A stretch of DNA of 64,000 nt from Streptomyces inusitatus (GCF_014651115.1 NZ_BMWG01000004.1:62001-126000), one strand, 5' to 3'. Numbered from the stretch's first letter, positions 25,920 through 34,857 are shown. Notes: a model not told the origin generated them from the sequence alone. Program-made: numbers and translations.

Positions 25920-28472
25920 TCACACCCACGTCCGGGGGCGGTAGCGGTTGGCACGCTCCACCAGTTCCATCCGCTCCTCGCCCCGCTGGGCGAGCCGGGC
26001 GAGCACCCGGTAGGAGCGTTCCAGTCCGAAGCGCAGACCGCGTTCGTCCAACTCACTGCCGAGCAGCGCGGCGGGGGCGGCGGCGACGGTGCCGCCGGGC
26101 CGGGGCGCGCCCGACGGAGCCGGTGCGGACGGCTGAACTCCGGGACTACCGGAGAGTACCCAGTCCAGGGCCGTGCCGAGTACCTCGGTGGACAGCCTCT
26201 CCCGGCGCACCGCGTCCAGACCGAACCCCTCCAGCGCCTCCACCTGCGCCGCCGCGGCGAGCAGATCGTCCAACAGCGGTTCCTGGGCGGCCCGTCGGCG
26301 CAGCCGGGCCCGCACGGCGGCGACCCGCGCGGCCGTGTAGTGGATCGAGGCCTCCGGCACCGACTCCAGGGTGCGTACGGCTCCGGCCCGGTCCCCGGCC
26401 GCGAGCTGCACCCGGGCCAGTCCGAACGCGGCGCTGACATAGCTGGGGTCGGTCGTCCACACCAGCCGGTAGTACTCCGCCGCGTTGTCCAGCTGGCCGA
26501 GCACCTCGGCGCACACCCCCAGCGCCAGCTTGGGCGCGGGCTCGCCGGGGAACGCGTCGTAGATCGCGTCGAAGGAGAGCGCCGCCACCTCGTCGTCCCC
26601 GGTGACCAGGGCCGCGAGGCCCCGGTACCAGACCACCCGCCAGTCGTCCGAGCGCCCGTTCTCCAGCGTCTCCAGCACGGCGGTGGCGGCGGCGCTCTCG
26701 CCCAGCTCCAGCCGGGCGCGCAGCTCACGCAGCCGGGTCTCGGTGGACGGCGGGGGCCCGGCGGCGAGGGCCGCGATCAGCTCGGCGGGGGCGGGGGCGG
26801 GCAGACCGGCGAGGAAACCGGCGTTGGCGTCCCCCGGGTCGACCCGGGGGACGGGCAGGGCGAGCGCGACGGCGCGGCTGTCGAGGGCGGCGAGATGCGG
26901 GGCGAGCCGGGCCGCCCCCACGCCGCCGGGGGCCCCGGCGACGGCGGGCGCTCCGGGGCCGAGGGCCTTCCGGCCGCCCCGCCGCCCGCCGGCCGGACGA
27001 GCGCCGAGCGCCGAGGCCTCGGCGGCCAACTCGGCGAACAGCTCCGCGTCGGTGACCCGCAGCTCGGGGCCGAAGAGCGTGGACAGCGAGGCGCGGGGGC
27101 GGCCCGTCTGGAGCGAGACCACCTCCCTGAGCACCCCCGTCAGCTGCTCCGCCATCTCCTGCGCGGAGGAGAACCGCCGGGCCGGGTCGGGGTCCGTGGC
27201 GCGCACCAGCAGCCGGTAGAAGGACTCGTAGGTGCGGAAGACCGGCACATGCTCCGGGTCGGGCAGCGAGTCGACGAAGACATTGGTGTAGCCCTGGAAG
27301 TCGAAGGTCAGCACGGCCAGTGTGCGCGCCACGGTGTAGAGGTCGGAGGCGACCGAGGGGCCGGTGTCGGCGACCTCCGGGGCCTGGTAGCCGACCGTCC
27401 CGTAGATCGCGGACTCCTCGTCGTCCATCCGCCGGACCGCGCCCATGTCTATCAGCTTGAGCTGGTCCTGCTGCTGGATGGCGTTGTCGACCTTGAAGTC
27501 GCAGTAGAGCAGATTGCGGCTGTGCAGATGCCCCAGCGCCTCCAGCGCCTCGATGCCGTACGCGCAGGCCTGCTCCACCGGCAGCGGATCCCGCCGCCCG
27601 GAGGCGTCCCGGCGGTCGTTCGCCAGCTCCTTGAGCGATTTGCCGCCCACGTACTCCATGACGATGTAGCCGTCGAGCGAGCCGGTGCGCTGGTCGAGGT
27701 GTTCGACGAAGTTGTAGATGCGCACGATGTTGGAGTGCTCGATCTCGGCGAGGAACCGGCGCTCGGATATCGCCGCCGCCATCGCGTCCTGGTCGCCCGT
27801 GTCCAGCAGGCCCTTGAGCACCACCCAGCGGTCGGAGACGGCGCGGTCCACCGCCAGATAGACCCAGCCCAGACCGCCGTGGGCCAGACAGCCCGCGACC
27901 TCGTACTGGCCGTGGACGATGTCGCCGCCGGTGAGCTTGGGCACGAAGGAGTACGGATGGCCGCACGAGGTGCAGAAGCCCTCCGTGCGCCCGGTGCTCT
28001 CGCCGCGCGAACGCCCCACCGGAGCGCCGCACTCGGAGCGGGAGCAGAACCGCTTCCGCTCGGGCACCTCCGGGTTCTCCATCACCGCCGAGCGCGGGTC
28101 GGGGCGCGGCACCTCGGGCACGGTGACCAGGCCCGCGCCCAGCCGGTTGCGGCCCGATACGCCGGTGGACGAGCCGGAGCTGCGCACCGAGACCGACCGG
28201 CCGGAGGATGCCGATCCGGCGGTGGCGCGCGACAGCCGCCCCGACACCGACCGGCGCGAGGTGGAGGAGCGCGAGGAGGCCCGGGAGGAGGCCAGCGAGG
28301 TGCGGGCGCTGCCCAGCGCGCCGGATCCGCCGCCGCCGATCCGGCCGGAGCCGGCCGGTCCGTTCGCGACGACCGGGGCGAGGCCGCAGGTGTCGCAGTA
28401 CAGCTCGCCGCCGCCCATGTCCTCGTAGCCGCCCTCGCAGCCGGGCCGCTGACAGCTCTGGTCCTCGCTCAC
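25920..28472 (-). CDS. pknG: PknG-type Ser/Thr protein kinase
   Basis: An 850-residue soluble kinase. Order of parts: a CxxC ribbon (CQRPGCEGG ... CDTCG, 7-30), a Ser/Arg-rich linker, a rubredoxin-like pair (FCSRSECGAP ... FCTSCGHPY), the kinase domain (about 185-470), then a TPR-like helical C-terminus. Kinase motifs: glycine loop AHGGLGWVYLAVD, VVLKGL (Lys near 220), catalytic loop YCDFKVDN (Asp325) instead of HRD, and IDMGAVRR instead of DFG, all as in PknG. PknG phosphorylates GarA/OdhI to control 2-oxoglutarate use. GTG 28472 overlaps the upstream stop (GTGA). Without that start choice the frame runs on to 29309, but the extension is shadow sequence of the upstream gene. Confidence 0.92.
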   Translation of the reverse strand: MSEDQSCQRPGCEGGYEDMGGGELYCDTCGLAPVVANGPAGSGRIGGGGSGALGSARTSLASSRASSRSSTSRRSVSGRLSRATAGSASSGRSVSVRSSGSSTGVSGRNRLGAGLVTVPEVPRPDPRSAVMENPEVPERKRFCSRSECGAPVGRSRGESTGRTEGFCTSCGHPYSFVPKLTGGDIVHGQYEVAGCLAHGGLGWVYLAVDRAVSDRWVVLKGLLDTGDQDAMAAAISERRFLAEIEHSNIVRIYNFVEHLDQRTGSLDGYIVMEYVGGKSLKELANDRRDASGRRDPLPVEQACAYGIEALEALGHLHSRNLLYCDFKVDNAIQQQDQLKLIDMGAVRRMDDEESAIYGTVGYQAPEVADTGPSVASDLYTVARTLAVLTFDFQGYTNVFVDSLPDPEHVPVFRTYESFYRLLVRATDPDPARRFSSAQEMAEQLTGVLREVVSLQTGRPRASLSTLFGPELRVTDAELFAELAAEASALGARPAGGRRGGRKALGPGAPAVAGAPGGVGAARLAPHLAALDSRAVALALPVPRVDPGDANAGFLAGLPAPAPAELIAALAAGPPPSTETRLRELRARLELGESAAATAVLETLENGRSDDWRVVWYRGLAALVTGDDEVAALSFDAIYDAFPGEPAPKLALGVCAEVLGQLDNAAEYYRLVWTTDPSYVSAAFGLARVQLAAGDRAGAVRTLESVPEASIHYTAARVAAVRARLRRRAAQEPLLDDLLAAAAQVEALEGFGLDAVRRERLSTEVLGTALDWVLSGSPGVQPSAPAPSGAPRPGGTVAAAPAALLGSELDERGLRFGLERSYRVLARLAQRGEERMELVERANRYRPRTWV

Positions 28473-29800
28473 GCGTCCCCCCTGCGGTCTTCGGTCCGGG
28501 TCTGCCCCGGCTCCCTCGGGGCCAGCGCCTCGGCGGCGGCCCGCTGATAGCGCAGCACCGCCTGCTCGGCCACCCGCAGATCGCACGGGGCGCTCCACAG
28601 GGTGCGGCGGGCCACGTCGTAACGCTCGATCAGCAGCGGGTCCTCCGCGTGGCCGAGCCGGGCCATCTTCGCCTTGTACGCGTCGAGTCTGCCGCGCAGC
28701 TCGGCCCGTACGGCGAGCGGGGCGGTCACCGCGGTCAGCGACTCCCTGGCCCGCAGCAGCTCGTCCTCGGCCTCCCGCTCCAGGGACTCCAGCAGCGGGG
28801 AGAGCCGGTGCCACCGCGAGTGTCTGCGGTACTCGGCGGCGATGGAGAGCCGCTCCTGAAGGGCGGTGGGCGGGCCGCTGACGGCGGGCACCTCGGTGGC
28901 GGCGATCTTCGCCAGCACCTCGCCGCGCGCCGCCCGGGCCTCGGCCAGGGTGCGGTCGGCGCGGGAGAGGACGTCGCGCAGCCGCATCAGCCGCTCCTCG
29001 GAGTCCTGGCGGACCCCGAGGACGGCCTCGATCTCCCGGCGTACGTCCTCCAGGGCCCGGGCGGCCCGGTCGTAGCGGTCGGTGTCGGGCCGTCCGCCGC
29101 CGGGGGCCGAGCTGCCCGGCGCGGGACGCCAGAAGGCGAGCGGGTCGGAGATCACCTGGGCGCGCAGCGCGGACAGCTCGTGGGTGATCTCCTCCAGCTC
29201 GTCCCCGGAGGGGTGTTCGCCCGGGCGCACGCCCACCGAGTGGGCGAGCGAGCGGGTGCGCTGGAGTTCGGCGGAGAGCAGATCGATCCGGGCGGGCAGC
29301 GCGGACCACACCGCGTCCGCCGTGACCACCATGTCGAGGGAGCTCGCGTACAGCTCGTTCATCCGCTCGACCAGGCCCTCCAGGGTGAACCGCTCGGCGA
29401 GCCGGGCGGGCGCGCCGGGCTGGGGCGCGGCGGGGTTCGCCAGGGTCACCCCGGGGCCGCGGAGCCGCTCGGTCAGCTCGGCGAGATCCTCGCGGCTCGG
29501 CCAGCGGCGGCGCGATCGCAGCTCACGGATGCCGGTGAGGGCGGCGGTGTAGGCGTCGAAGCAGCTCCAGAGCAGGGTTATCGCCTGCTCGGCGGTGGCC
29601 CAGCGGTCCTTGGTGACACCGGTCAGCCCGGCTCCTTCGAGGAGCCTTCGGCCGGCGTGGTCCTGGAGGGCGAGCAGCGAGGACTCGATGGCCTCGTGCT
29701 CGGCTTCGAGGCGCGTCAGCGCCCGGTCCACCTCGTCCCGGTCCATGGTCGGCCCGGGGGTCTGCCCGCCGGAGCCGGAGACCGCTCCCGCGACGCCCAT
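28469..29800 (-). CDS. Coiled-coil protein of the PknG operon, function unknown
   Basis: A 443-residue, mostly helical protein without signal peptide or membrane segment. Charged heptad-like stretches run through it: MDRDEVDRALTRLEAEHEAI, LERFTLEGLVERMNEL-like middle, ARALEDVRREIEAVLGVRQD, LESLEREAEDELLRARESLT and LRGRLDAYKAKMARLGHAED. No family is recognised. ATG 29800 has AGAGGTGATC just before it. Its stop overlaps the kinase GTG by four bases and it follows the GlnH-like gene by 19 bp, so its expression is tied to both. It is not part of the mycobacterial glnX-glnH-pknG set and may bridge sensor and kinase here. That role is inference. Confidence 0.8.
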   Translation of the reverse strand: MGVAGAVSGSGGQTPGPTMDRDEVDRALTRLEAEHEAIESSLLALQDHAGRRLLEGAGLTGVTKDRWATAEQAITLLWSCFDAYTAALTGIRELRSRRRWPSREDLAELTERLRGPGVTLANPAAPQPGAPARLAERFTLEGLVERMNELYASSLDMVVTADAVWSALPARIDLLSAELQRTRSLAHSVGVRPGEHPSGDELEEITHELSALRAQVISDPLAFWRPAPGSSAPGGGRPDTDRYDRAARALEDVRREIEAVLGVRQDSEERLMRLRDVLSRADRTLAEARAARGEVLAKIAATEVPAVSGPPTALQERLSIAAEYRRHSRWHRLSPLLESLEREAEDELLRARESLTAVTAPLAVRAELRGRLDAYKAKMARLGHAEDPLLIERYDVARRTLWSAPCDLRVAEQAVLRYQRAAAEALAPREPGQTRTEDRRGDA

Positions 29801-29819
29801 CGATCACCTCTTTCGTTGG

Positions 29820-30926
29820 TCAGGGCTGGCGGTACTTGGGGGCCGGCGGCCCGGATATGCCCGGCAGATCGTCGGCGAGCCAGTGCCGGTACGCCTTCTT
29901 CCAGGCGGCCTCGCGGTACTCCTCCAGCACATGGTTGACCCGGCGCACCAGGTCGTCCTTGCCGAGTTTGGCGGCGACGCCGTAGTACTCGCTGGTGAAG
30001 CGCCTGCCCTTGAGCTCGACCGCCGGGTCCTGGGCGGCCTGGCCCGCGGCGAGCGCGTTGTCCGTGACGACCGCGTCGGCGAGGCCCTCCTGGAGCCGCA
30101 CCAGGCAGTCGAGCTGGTTGGGCACGGTGAGGATGTCCTCGTCGGCGGGGCCGCCGTCGTGCGCGTCCCTGAAGACCGCGCCGAACGCGTTCTTCTCCAG
30201 GGCCTCGTAGGCGGTGGAGCCCTCGGCCGAGCAGACCCGCTTGCCCTTCAGCGAGGCGTCGTACCCGGTGATGTCCGAGCCCTTGGAGGCGAGCACCTGC
30301 TGTCCGACCTCGAAGTACGCGGTGGAGAAGGCGACCTGCTCGGCCCGGGCGCAGTTGATCGTCATGGTGCGGACGACCAGGTCCACGGTGTCGCTGTTGA
30401 GCGCGGGGATGCGCTGGTTGGTGGGGATCGCGCGGAAGATGACGGCGTCCCGGCTGCCGAGGATGTTCTCGGCGATGGCGCGGGCGAGGTCGATGTCGAA
30501 GCCCTTGAGGTCGTCGGAGACCGGATCGCGGTAGCCCCAGCGGTAGCTGTTCTGGTCGACGCCGACGATGAGCTTGCCGCGCTTCTCGATCTCCGCGATG
30601 TTCGGTCCTCCGGCGGTGGAGGGCGGCAGCGAGGTCTCCGGCGCGGTGCAGGACTCCCCGGCCGCCGCGGGGGAGGCGAGCGCGGCGCTCCGGGCGGAGC
30701 CGGAACCGGGGCCGGGGCCGGTGACGGCGTTGCCCGCGCCCCGGGAGAGCGGCAGCAGGGTGACGGCGGTCAGCGCGCAGACGGCGGCCATGCCCCCGAC
30801 CCCGCCCCAGCCCCGGAGGCTGATCCGGTCCCGGAAACGGTCCCGGAAACGGCCTCGGGAACGCTCCCGCGCGCCGGGCCCGGCCGCGGAGCCGGAGCCC
30901 GCGGCGGCGGTGGTGGTGTCCGTCAT
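29820..30926 (-). CDS. glnH: GlnH-like glutamate/glutamine-binding protein, membrane anchored
   Basis: A 368-residue protein. About 50 residues of basic, Arg/Asp/Phe-repeat N-terminus precede one hydrophobic segment (GMAAVCALTAVTLLPLS). A periplasmic-binding-protein fold of class 3 follows: KRGKLIVGVDQNSYRWGYRD, LKGFDIDLARAIA, TMTINCARAEQVAFS and SLKGKRVCSAEGSTAYE. The ligand type of this fold is usually a polar amino acid. Mycobacterial GlnH is a lipoprotein; here no lipobox is visible and the protein seems held by an N-terminal anchor with a cytoplasmic tail. ATG 30926 follows GGGGGAG. No transporter permease or ATPase is nearby, which favours sensing over uptake. Confidence 0.88.
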   Translation of the reverse strand: MTDTTTAAAGSGSAAGPGARERSRGRFRDRFRDRISLRGWGGVGGMAAVCALTAVTLLPLSRGAGNAVTGPGPGSGSARSAALASPAAAGESCTAPETSLPPSTAGGPNIAEIEKRGKLIVGVDQNSYRWGYRDPVSDDLKGFDIDLARAIAENILGSRDAVIFRAIPTNQRIPALNSDTVDLVVRTMTINCARAEQVAFSTAYFEVGQQVLASKGSDITGYDASLKGKRVCSAEGSTAYEALEKNAFGAVFRDAHDGGPADEDILTVPNQLDCLVRLQEGLADAVVTDNALAAGQAAQDPAVELKGRRFTSEYYGVAAKLGKDDLVRRVNHVLEEYREAAWKKAYRHWLADDLPGISGPPAPKYRQP

Positions 30927-30937
30927 CTCTCCCCCTC

Positions 30938-32320
30938 TCACCGGTACTCCGACAGTCTGCGGTTGATCCCGAGGATCGCTCCCACCGCGCCGAGCAGCCC
31001 GAGCACCGCCGCCCCGGCGGGCAGACCGCCCAGCGCGTCGCGCCCGTCCCGGGCGGCCCGGGTGAATTCGCTCTGCTCATGGGCGAGGGCCTTCTCCAGC
31101 GCCTTGTCCACGGTGTCGAACGACTCCCCGGTGGAGCCCTCCGCGCCGATGACCTTCCGCACCGCGCCCTCGTAATTCCCGGCCCGGTCGGTGGAGCTGA
31201 CCTCTTGGTGGCGGTCCCGCCACTCGCGCACGCCCGCCCCGGCGGCGGCCACGAGCGCGCGGGCCCCGTCGTCGTCGGCGAGCTTCCCGGCCCGGTCGAG
31301 CCCCTTGCCCAGCTCGGCCATGCCCGCGCCGTACTCCGTCTCGTACTTGTCGCTCTTGCCGTCGTCGGTGAGGACCGCGCCCCGCGCGACGAGGACGAGG
31401 TTCTCATTGGCGCGGGCCTTGAGCGAGCTGATCCGGGAGTCGTTGAGGACCTCCAGGGAGCGCTGTCCGTGCTCCCTGGCCTCGGTGAGACCGTCCCTGG
31501 CCAGGGTGTGTCCGACCGTCAGCCAGAGCAGCGCGGCGGTGGTGGCGGCGGTGGTGGCGAGCAGTCCGTGGTTGAACACCCGGTTGGTCCGCAGATAGGT
31601 GCGGCGCTGGGCCCAGAGCAGCGCGCCGAGCGCCGCCAGGCCCACGGCGACCGAGAGGACGGGCCAGCGGCTCGCCTCCTCGTCGTCCTGGTGGAGCCGG
31701 GCGGTCTCGGCGTCGTAGAGCTTCTGCGCGGCGGGCAGCAGCACCTTGGTCATCTGCTCGTTGGCGAAGCGCAGATACGCGCCGCCGAGAGGCAGCCCCT
31801 GGCGGTTGTGGGCGCGGGCCGCCTCGATCCGGCCGGTGTAGACCGGCAACTCCTTGTTGAGCGTGGCGATCTGACGCCCGGACTCGCTGGAGCCCTCCGT
31901 GTTCGTCGCGGCCTTGATCAGCAGCTCGGAGGCGAGGGCGATGTCCTTCTCGTACCGCTCGCGGACGCTGGCGGGCTCCTTGACGGCCCCGGCGAGGAAG
32001 CCGCTGGAGGCGGCGGTGTCCGCGTCGGCCAGCGAGCGGTAGACCGACGCGGCGTCGGCGCTCAGCGGCTGGCTGCCGCTCACCACGTCCTCGGCGGCGG
32101 CGGCCCGGTCGGAGACCTCCAGCGCGGTCACCGCGCCGAACGCGACCACCAGCGCCGCCAGCACCGCGCCGATGAGCCGGAGCCTGCCGGGCTCGGTCGT
32201 CACGGCCGCGCGCAGCCGGGAGCCGGCCTCGGCGACGGGGCCGCCGGGAGGCCGTGCGGGCGCGGGGGCGGGCCCCGGGGCCGGATGCGGTGCGGAGCGC
32301 ACCTGCGGCGGGTGTGTCAT
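30938..32320 (-). CDS. glnX: GlnX-like membrane sensor/transducer protein
   Basis: A 460-residue membrane protein with four hydrophobic segments: about 49-68 (LIGAVLAALVVAFGAVTAL), two near 225-275 (PVLSVAVGLAALGALLWAQR and LLATTAATTAALLWLTVGHT) and one at the C-terminus (AAVLGLLGAVGAILGI). Two helical extracellular domains lie between the first and second and the third and fourth segments, as in GlnX. In mycobacteria GlnX passes the binding state of GlnH to PknG. The Pro/Ala-rich N-terminal ~45 residues are cytoplasmic. It is the first gene of the run down to 21816, and the GlnH-like gene starts 12 bp after its stop. Homology is inferred from topology and gene order. Confidence 0.82.
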   Translation of the reverse strand: MTHPPQVRSAPHPAPGPAPAPARPPGGPVAEAGSRLRAAVTTEPGRLRLIGAVLAALVVAFGAVTALEVSDRAAAAEDVVSGSQPLSADAASVYRSLADADTAASSGFLAGAVKEPASVRERYEKDIALASELLIKAATNTEGSSESGRQIATLNKELPVYTGRIEAARAHNRQGLPLGGAYLRFANEQMTKVLLPAAQKLYDAETARLHQDDEEASRWPVLSVAVGLAALGALLWAQRRTYLRTNRVFNHGLLATTAATTAALLWLTVGHTLARDGLTEAREHGQRSLEVLNDSRISSLKARANENLVLVARGAVLTDDGKSDKYETEYGAGMAELGKGLDRAGKLADDDGARALVAAAGAGVREWRDRHQEVSSTDRAGNYEGAVRKVIGAEGSTGESFDTVDKALEKALAHEQSEFTRAARDGRDALGGLPAGAAVLGLLGAVGAILGINRRLSEYR

Positions 32321-32552
32321 ATGACCTCCCCCTCGGTCGCTGACGGCGGCCCGCCGCCCGGCGGGTCAGAGGGAAGCCCCCTTGGCCAGTCAGTATGGCC
32401 GCGATGACTGACAAGCACAGCGGGATTGACTGGATCTTGTGGCTGGAGCGGTCAAGTCGGCTGTCGTGTCCCCCTGCTGAATACGCTTCGGACGCCTGAT
32501 CGGTTCCCTCCGCCGCCCGGCCGTACGCCGGGTGCGGGAGGGAGGAAAGGGA

Positions 32553-32599
32553 ACTGTCCCGTCCGGGGCGGAGGGGGAAGGGCACCCGGACGGGACAGT
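32553..32599 (-). terminator. Strong hairpin terminator after csnK
   Basis: ACTGTCCCGTCCGGG (32553-32567) and CCCGGACGGGACAGT (32585-32599) form a perfect 15-bp stem, 17-nt loop, 4 bp after the csnK stop. On the minus strand it is followed by TCCCTTTCC. Confidence 0.85.
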
Positions 32600-32603
32600 G
32601 GCA

Positions 32604-33587
32604 TCAGCCCGCGTAGTGGGCCCGCAGCCGGGCGCGGGCCCCGGGCGGGGCATCGGTGTGGTCGAGGCCGAGGAGGGCGGCTCCCAGCACGGGCGGGGCC
32701 GTCACCACGGAGAGCGCGGCCTTGGGCGCCTTCTCCGCCATCATCGCGGCCATGTGGGCGTCCAGTTCGGGATGGCGGGCCGCCAGGACCCCCCCGCCCA
32801 GCACGACCGAGGCCTCCTGGCCGATGAGACCGAGCCGCTCCAGCACCACGGTGGACATCACGACCACCTCCCGCGCGAGCCGGCGCACCAGATGACGGGC
32901 CACCGGGTCGCCCGCCGTGCTGGTCGTGAAGAGGACCGGGGTCAGCTCATGGGTGCGCCCGTACGGAATGGTCCCCCGGTGCAGCGCCTCGATCAGCGCG
33001 TACATGGAGTCCAGACCGAAGTGCTCGGGGAGCGTACGGGCCAGGGCCGTCGGCTCGCCCCGGCCGTCCTCGGCGCGCGCCGCGTACCAGAGGGCCTCCT
33101 CGGCGAGACCCTGTCCGCCGCCCCAGTCCCCGGAGATCTTGCCGATCGCCGGATAGCGCGCGGTCCGGCCGTCCGGCAGCATCCCCACGCAGTTGATGCC
33201 CGCGCCGCACACCACCGCCACCCCCCGGGGCTCGTCGACCCCGGCCCGCAGGATGGCGAAGGTGTCGTTGCGCACCTGGGTCGTACGCCCCCAGCCCCGC
33301 GCGTGCAGGGCGGCGCTCAGCTCGACCTCCTCCACCGGCAGATCGGCGTTGGCGAGACAGGCCGACACCTGCTCGATCGCGTCGGTGGACGCGCCCCGGG
33401 CACGGGCCCGCTCCAGCGCCTCGCCGACGGTGCCGGCGAGCAGGTCGACGGCCCGCTCGATGCCGACCTTCGGCGGCGAGAAGCCGTGGTGCCCCCGCGC
33501 GGACGCGAGGACCGAGCCGTCGGGGCCGACGACGGCCACGTCGGTCTTGCTGTTGCCCGCGTCGATGGCGAGAACGGAAGCGGTCAC
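32604..33587 (-). CDS. csnK: BadF/BadG-family sugar kinase (amino-sugar kinase, CsnK-like)
   Basis: A 327-residue ATPase of the actin/hexokinase superfamily. Phosphate 1 motif LAIDAGNSKTDVAVVGPDG is at the start, AVVCGAGINCVGM is the phosphate 2 region, and VVLGGGVLAAR is the adenosine motif. This family includes N-acetylglucosamine/glucosamine kinases. It is the last gene of a six-gene run in the order R-E-F-G-H-K of the Streptomyces csn locus for chitosan oligosaccharides, so glucosamine or a small glucosaminide is the likely substrate. GTG 33587 overlaps the GH4 stop by four bases. It is followed directly by a 15-bp-stem terminator. Confidence 0.85.
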   Translation of the reverse strand: MTASVLAIDAGNSKTDVAVVGPDGSVLASARGHHGFSPPKVGIERAVDLLAGTVGEALERARARGASTDAIEQVSACLANADLPVEEVELSAALHARGWGRTTQVRNDTFAILRAGVDEPRGVAVVCGAGINCVGMLPDGRTARYPAIGKISGDWGGGQGLAEEALWYAARAEDGRGEPTALARTLPEHFGLDSMYALIEALHRGTIPYGRTHELTPVLFTTSTAGDPVARHLVRRLAREVVVMSTVVLERLGLIGQEASVVLGGGVLAARHPELDAHMAAMMAEKAPKAALSVVTAPPVLGAALLGLDHTDAPPGARARLRAHYAG

Positions 33588-34849
33588 GCCCACGCGAGGT
33601 GCTCCCGGTTGTGAGCGACGAGCTGGTCGGTGAGCGCCTCGGCGTACTCGTACTGACCGATCAGCGGGTGCGAGAGCAGCGCCCGGAAGACCCGGTCGCG
33701 GCCGCCCCGCAGCGCCGCGTCCAGAGCCAGGTCCTCGTACGCCGTGACATTGGCGATCAGCCCCGCGTACAGCGGATCGACCGGGGCCACGGCCAGCGGC
33801 GAGGCGCCCCGGGCGTCCACCGAGGCCTGGGTCTCGATGACGGCGTCGTCGGGGAGGAAGGGGAGCGTGCCGTTGTTGAGGGTGTTGACGACCTGGTACG
33901 GGCTGCCCCCGCCGCCCAGCAGCGAGGCGGCGAGATCCACCGCGGCCTCCGAGTAGAAGGCCCCGCCCCGCTTCGCCAGCAGCTCCGGCTTGGAGTCCAG
34001 GGCGGGGTCCCCGTACATCTCCAGGAGCTGCCGCTCCATCGCCGCCACCTCGGAGGCCCGGGAGGGCTTGGTGCGCAGCTCGCGCACGACCTCGTCGTGC
34101 GCGTAGAAGTAGCGCAGATAGTACGAGGGGACCACGCCGAGCCGCTCGATCAGCGGGTGCGGCAGGGAGAGGCTCTCCGCGATCGACGCGCCGTGCTCGG
34201 CGAGCAGGGCGGGCAGCCGGTCCTCGCCCTCGGGGCCGCCGACGCGTACCCCGGTCTCCCAGGTCAGATGGTTGAGCCCGACATGGTCGAGATGGACCTC
34301 GGAGGGGGCCACATCGAGGAGCGCGGCGAATCTGCGCTGGAAGCCGATGGCCACATTGCACAGCCCGACGGCCTTGTGGCCCGCCTGGAGCAGCGCCCGG
34401 GTCACGATGCCCACCGGGTTGGTGAAGTCGATGATCCAGGCGTTGGGGTTGGTGCGCCGGACGCGTTCGGCGATGTCGAGGACGACCGGCACGGTGCGCA
34501 GGGCCTTGGCGAGGCCGCCCGCGCCCGTCGTCTCCTGGCCGACGCAGCCGCACTCCAGCGGCCAGGTCTCGTCCTGGAGCCTGGCGGCCTGGCCGCCGAC
34601 GCGCAGCTGGAGCAGTACGGCGTCGGCGTCGGCGACGCCCGCGTCCACGTCGGAGGTGGTGGTGATGGTTCCGCCGTGGCCCTGCTTGGCGAAGATCCGC
34701 CGGGCCAGGCCGCCGATCAGCTCCAGCCGGTCGGCGGCCGGGTCGATGAGCACCAGCTCGCTGATCGGGAGCGTGTCCCTCAGCCTGGCGAAGCCGTCGA
34801 TCAGCTCAGGGGTATAGGTGGACCCGCCACCCACGACTGCGAGCTTCAT
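33584..34849 (-). CDS. csnH: GH4-family 6-phospho-beta-glucosidase-like enzyme (CsnH-like)
   Basis: A 421-residue NAD-dependent glycosidase. MKLAVVGGGSTYTPELIDGF is the NAD-binding start; LIDPAADRLELIG, QETTGAGGLAKALRTVP, IIDFTNPVGIVT, GLCNVAIGFQ (catalytic/metal Cys-Asn) and VGLNHLTW (metal His) follow. GH4 enzymes cleave by oxidation at C3 and need NAD+ and Mn2+. In this operon it probably cleaves glucosamine oligomers brought in by the ABC transporter, perhaps after phosphorylation. ATG 34849 lies 8 bp after the permease stop with only a weak ribosome-binding site. The family call is firm; substrate is inferred from the neighbours. Confidence 0.88.
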   Translation of the reverse strand: MKLAVVGGGSTYTPELIDGFARLRDTLPISELVLIDPAADRLELIGGLARRIFAKQGHGGTITTTSDVDAGVADADAVLLQLRVGGQAARLQDETWPLECGCVGQETTGAGGLAKALRTVPVVLDIAERVRRTNPNAWIIDFTNPVGIVTRALLQAGHKAVGLCNVAIGFQRRFAALLDVAPSEVHLDHVGLNHLTWETGVRVGGPEGEDRLPALLAEHGASIAESLSLPHPLIERLGVVPSYYLRYFYAHDEVVRELRTKPSRASEVAAMERQLLEMYGDPALDSKPELLAKRGGAFYSEAAVDLAASLLGGGGSPYQVVNTLNNGTLPFLPDDAVIETQASVDARGASPLAVAPVDPLYAGLIANVTAYEDLALDAALRGGRDRVFRALLSHPLIGQYEYAEALTDQLVAHNREHLAWA

Positions 34850-34857
34850 TTCGTTTA

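Noticed and set aside
25899..28547. An 882-codon + strand frame opposite the PknG-type kinase gene
   Set aside because: Repetitive Arg/Gly/Val composition with no family resemblance; the minus-strand kinase explains the region completely.
28473..29309. Apparent N-terminal extension of the kinase frame to about 1,129 residues
   Set aside because: The extension overlaps the coiled-coil gene in another frame and reads as Arg/Pro/Gly noise; GTG 28472 overlaps the upstream stop in the normal coupled fashion.
32604..34553. Apparent fusion of csnK to a longer upstream frame
   Set aside because: The upstream part is the out-of-frame shadow of the GH4 gene. The kinase motif starts right after GTG 33587.
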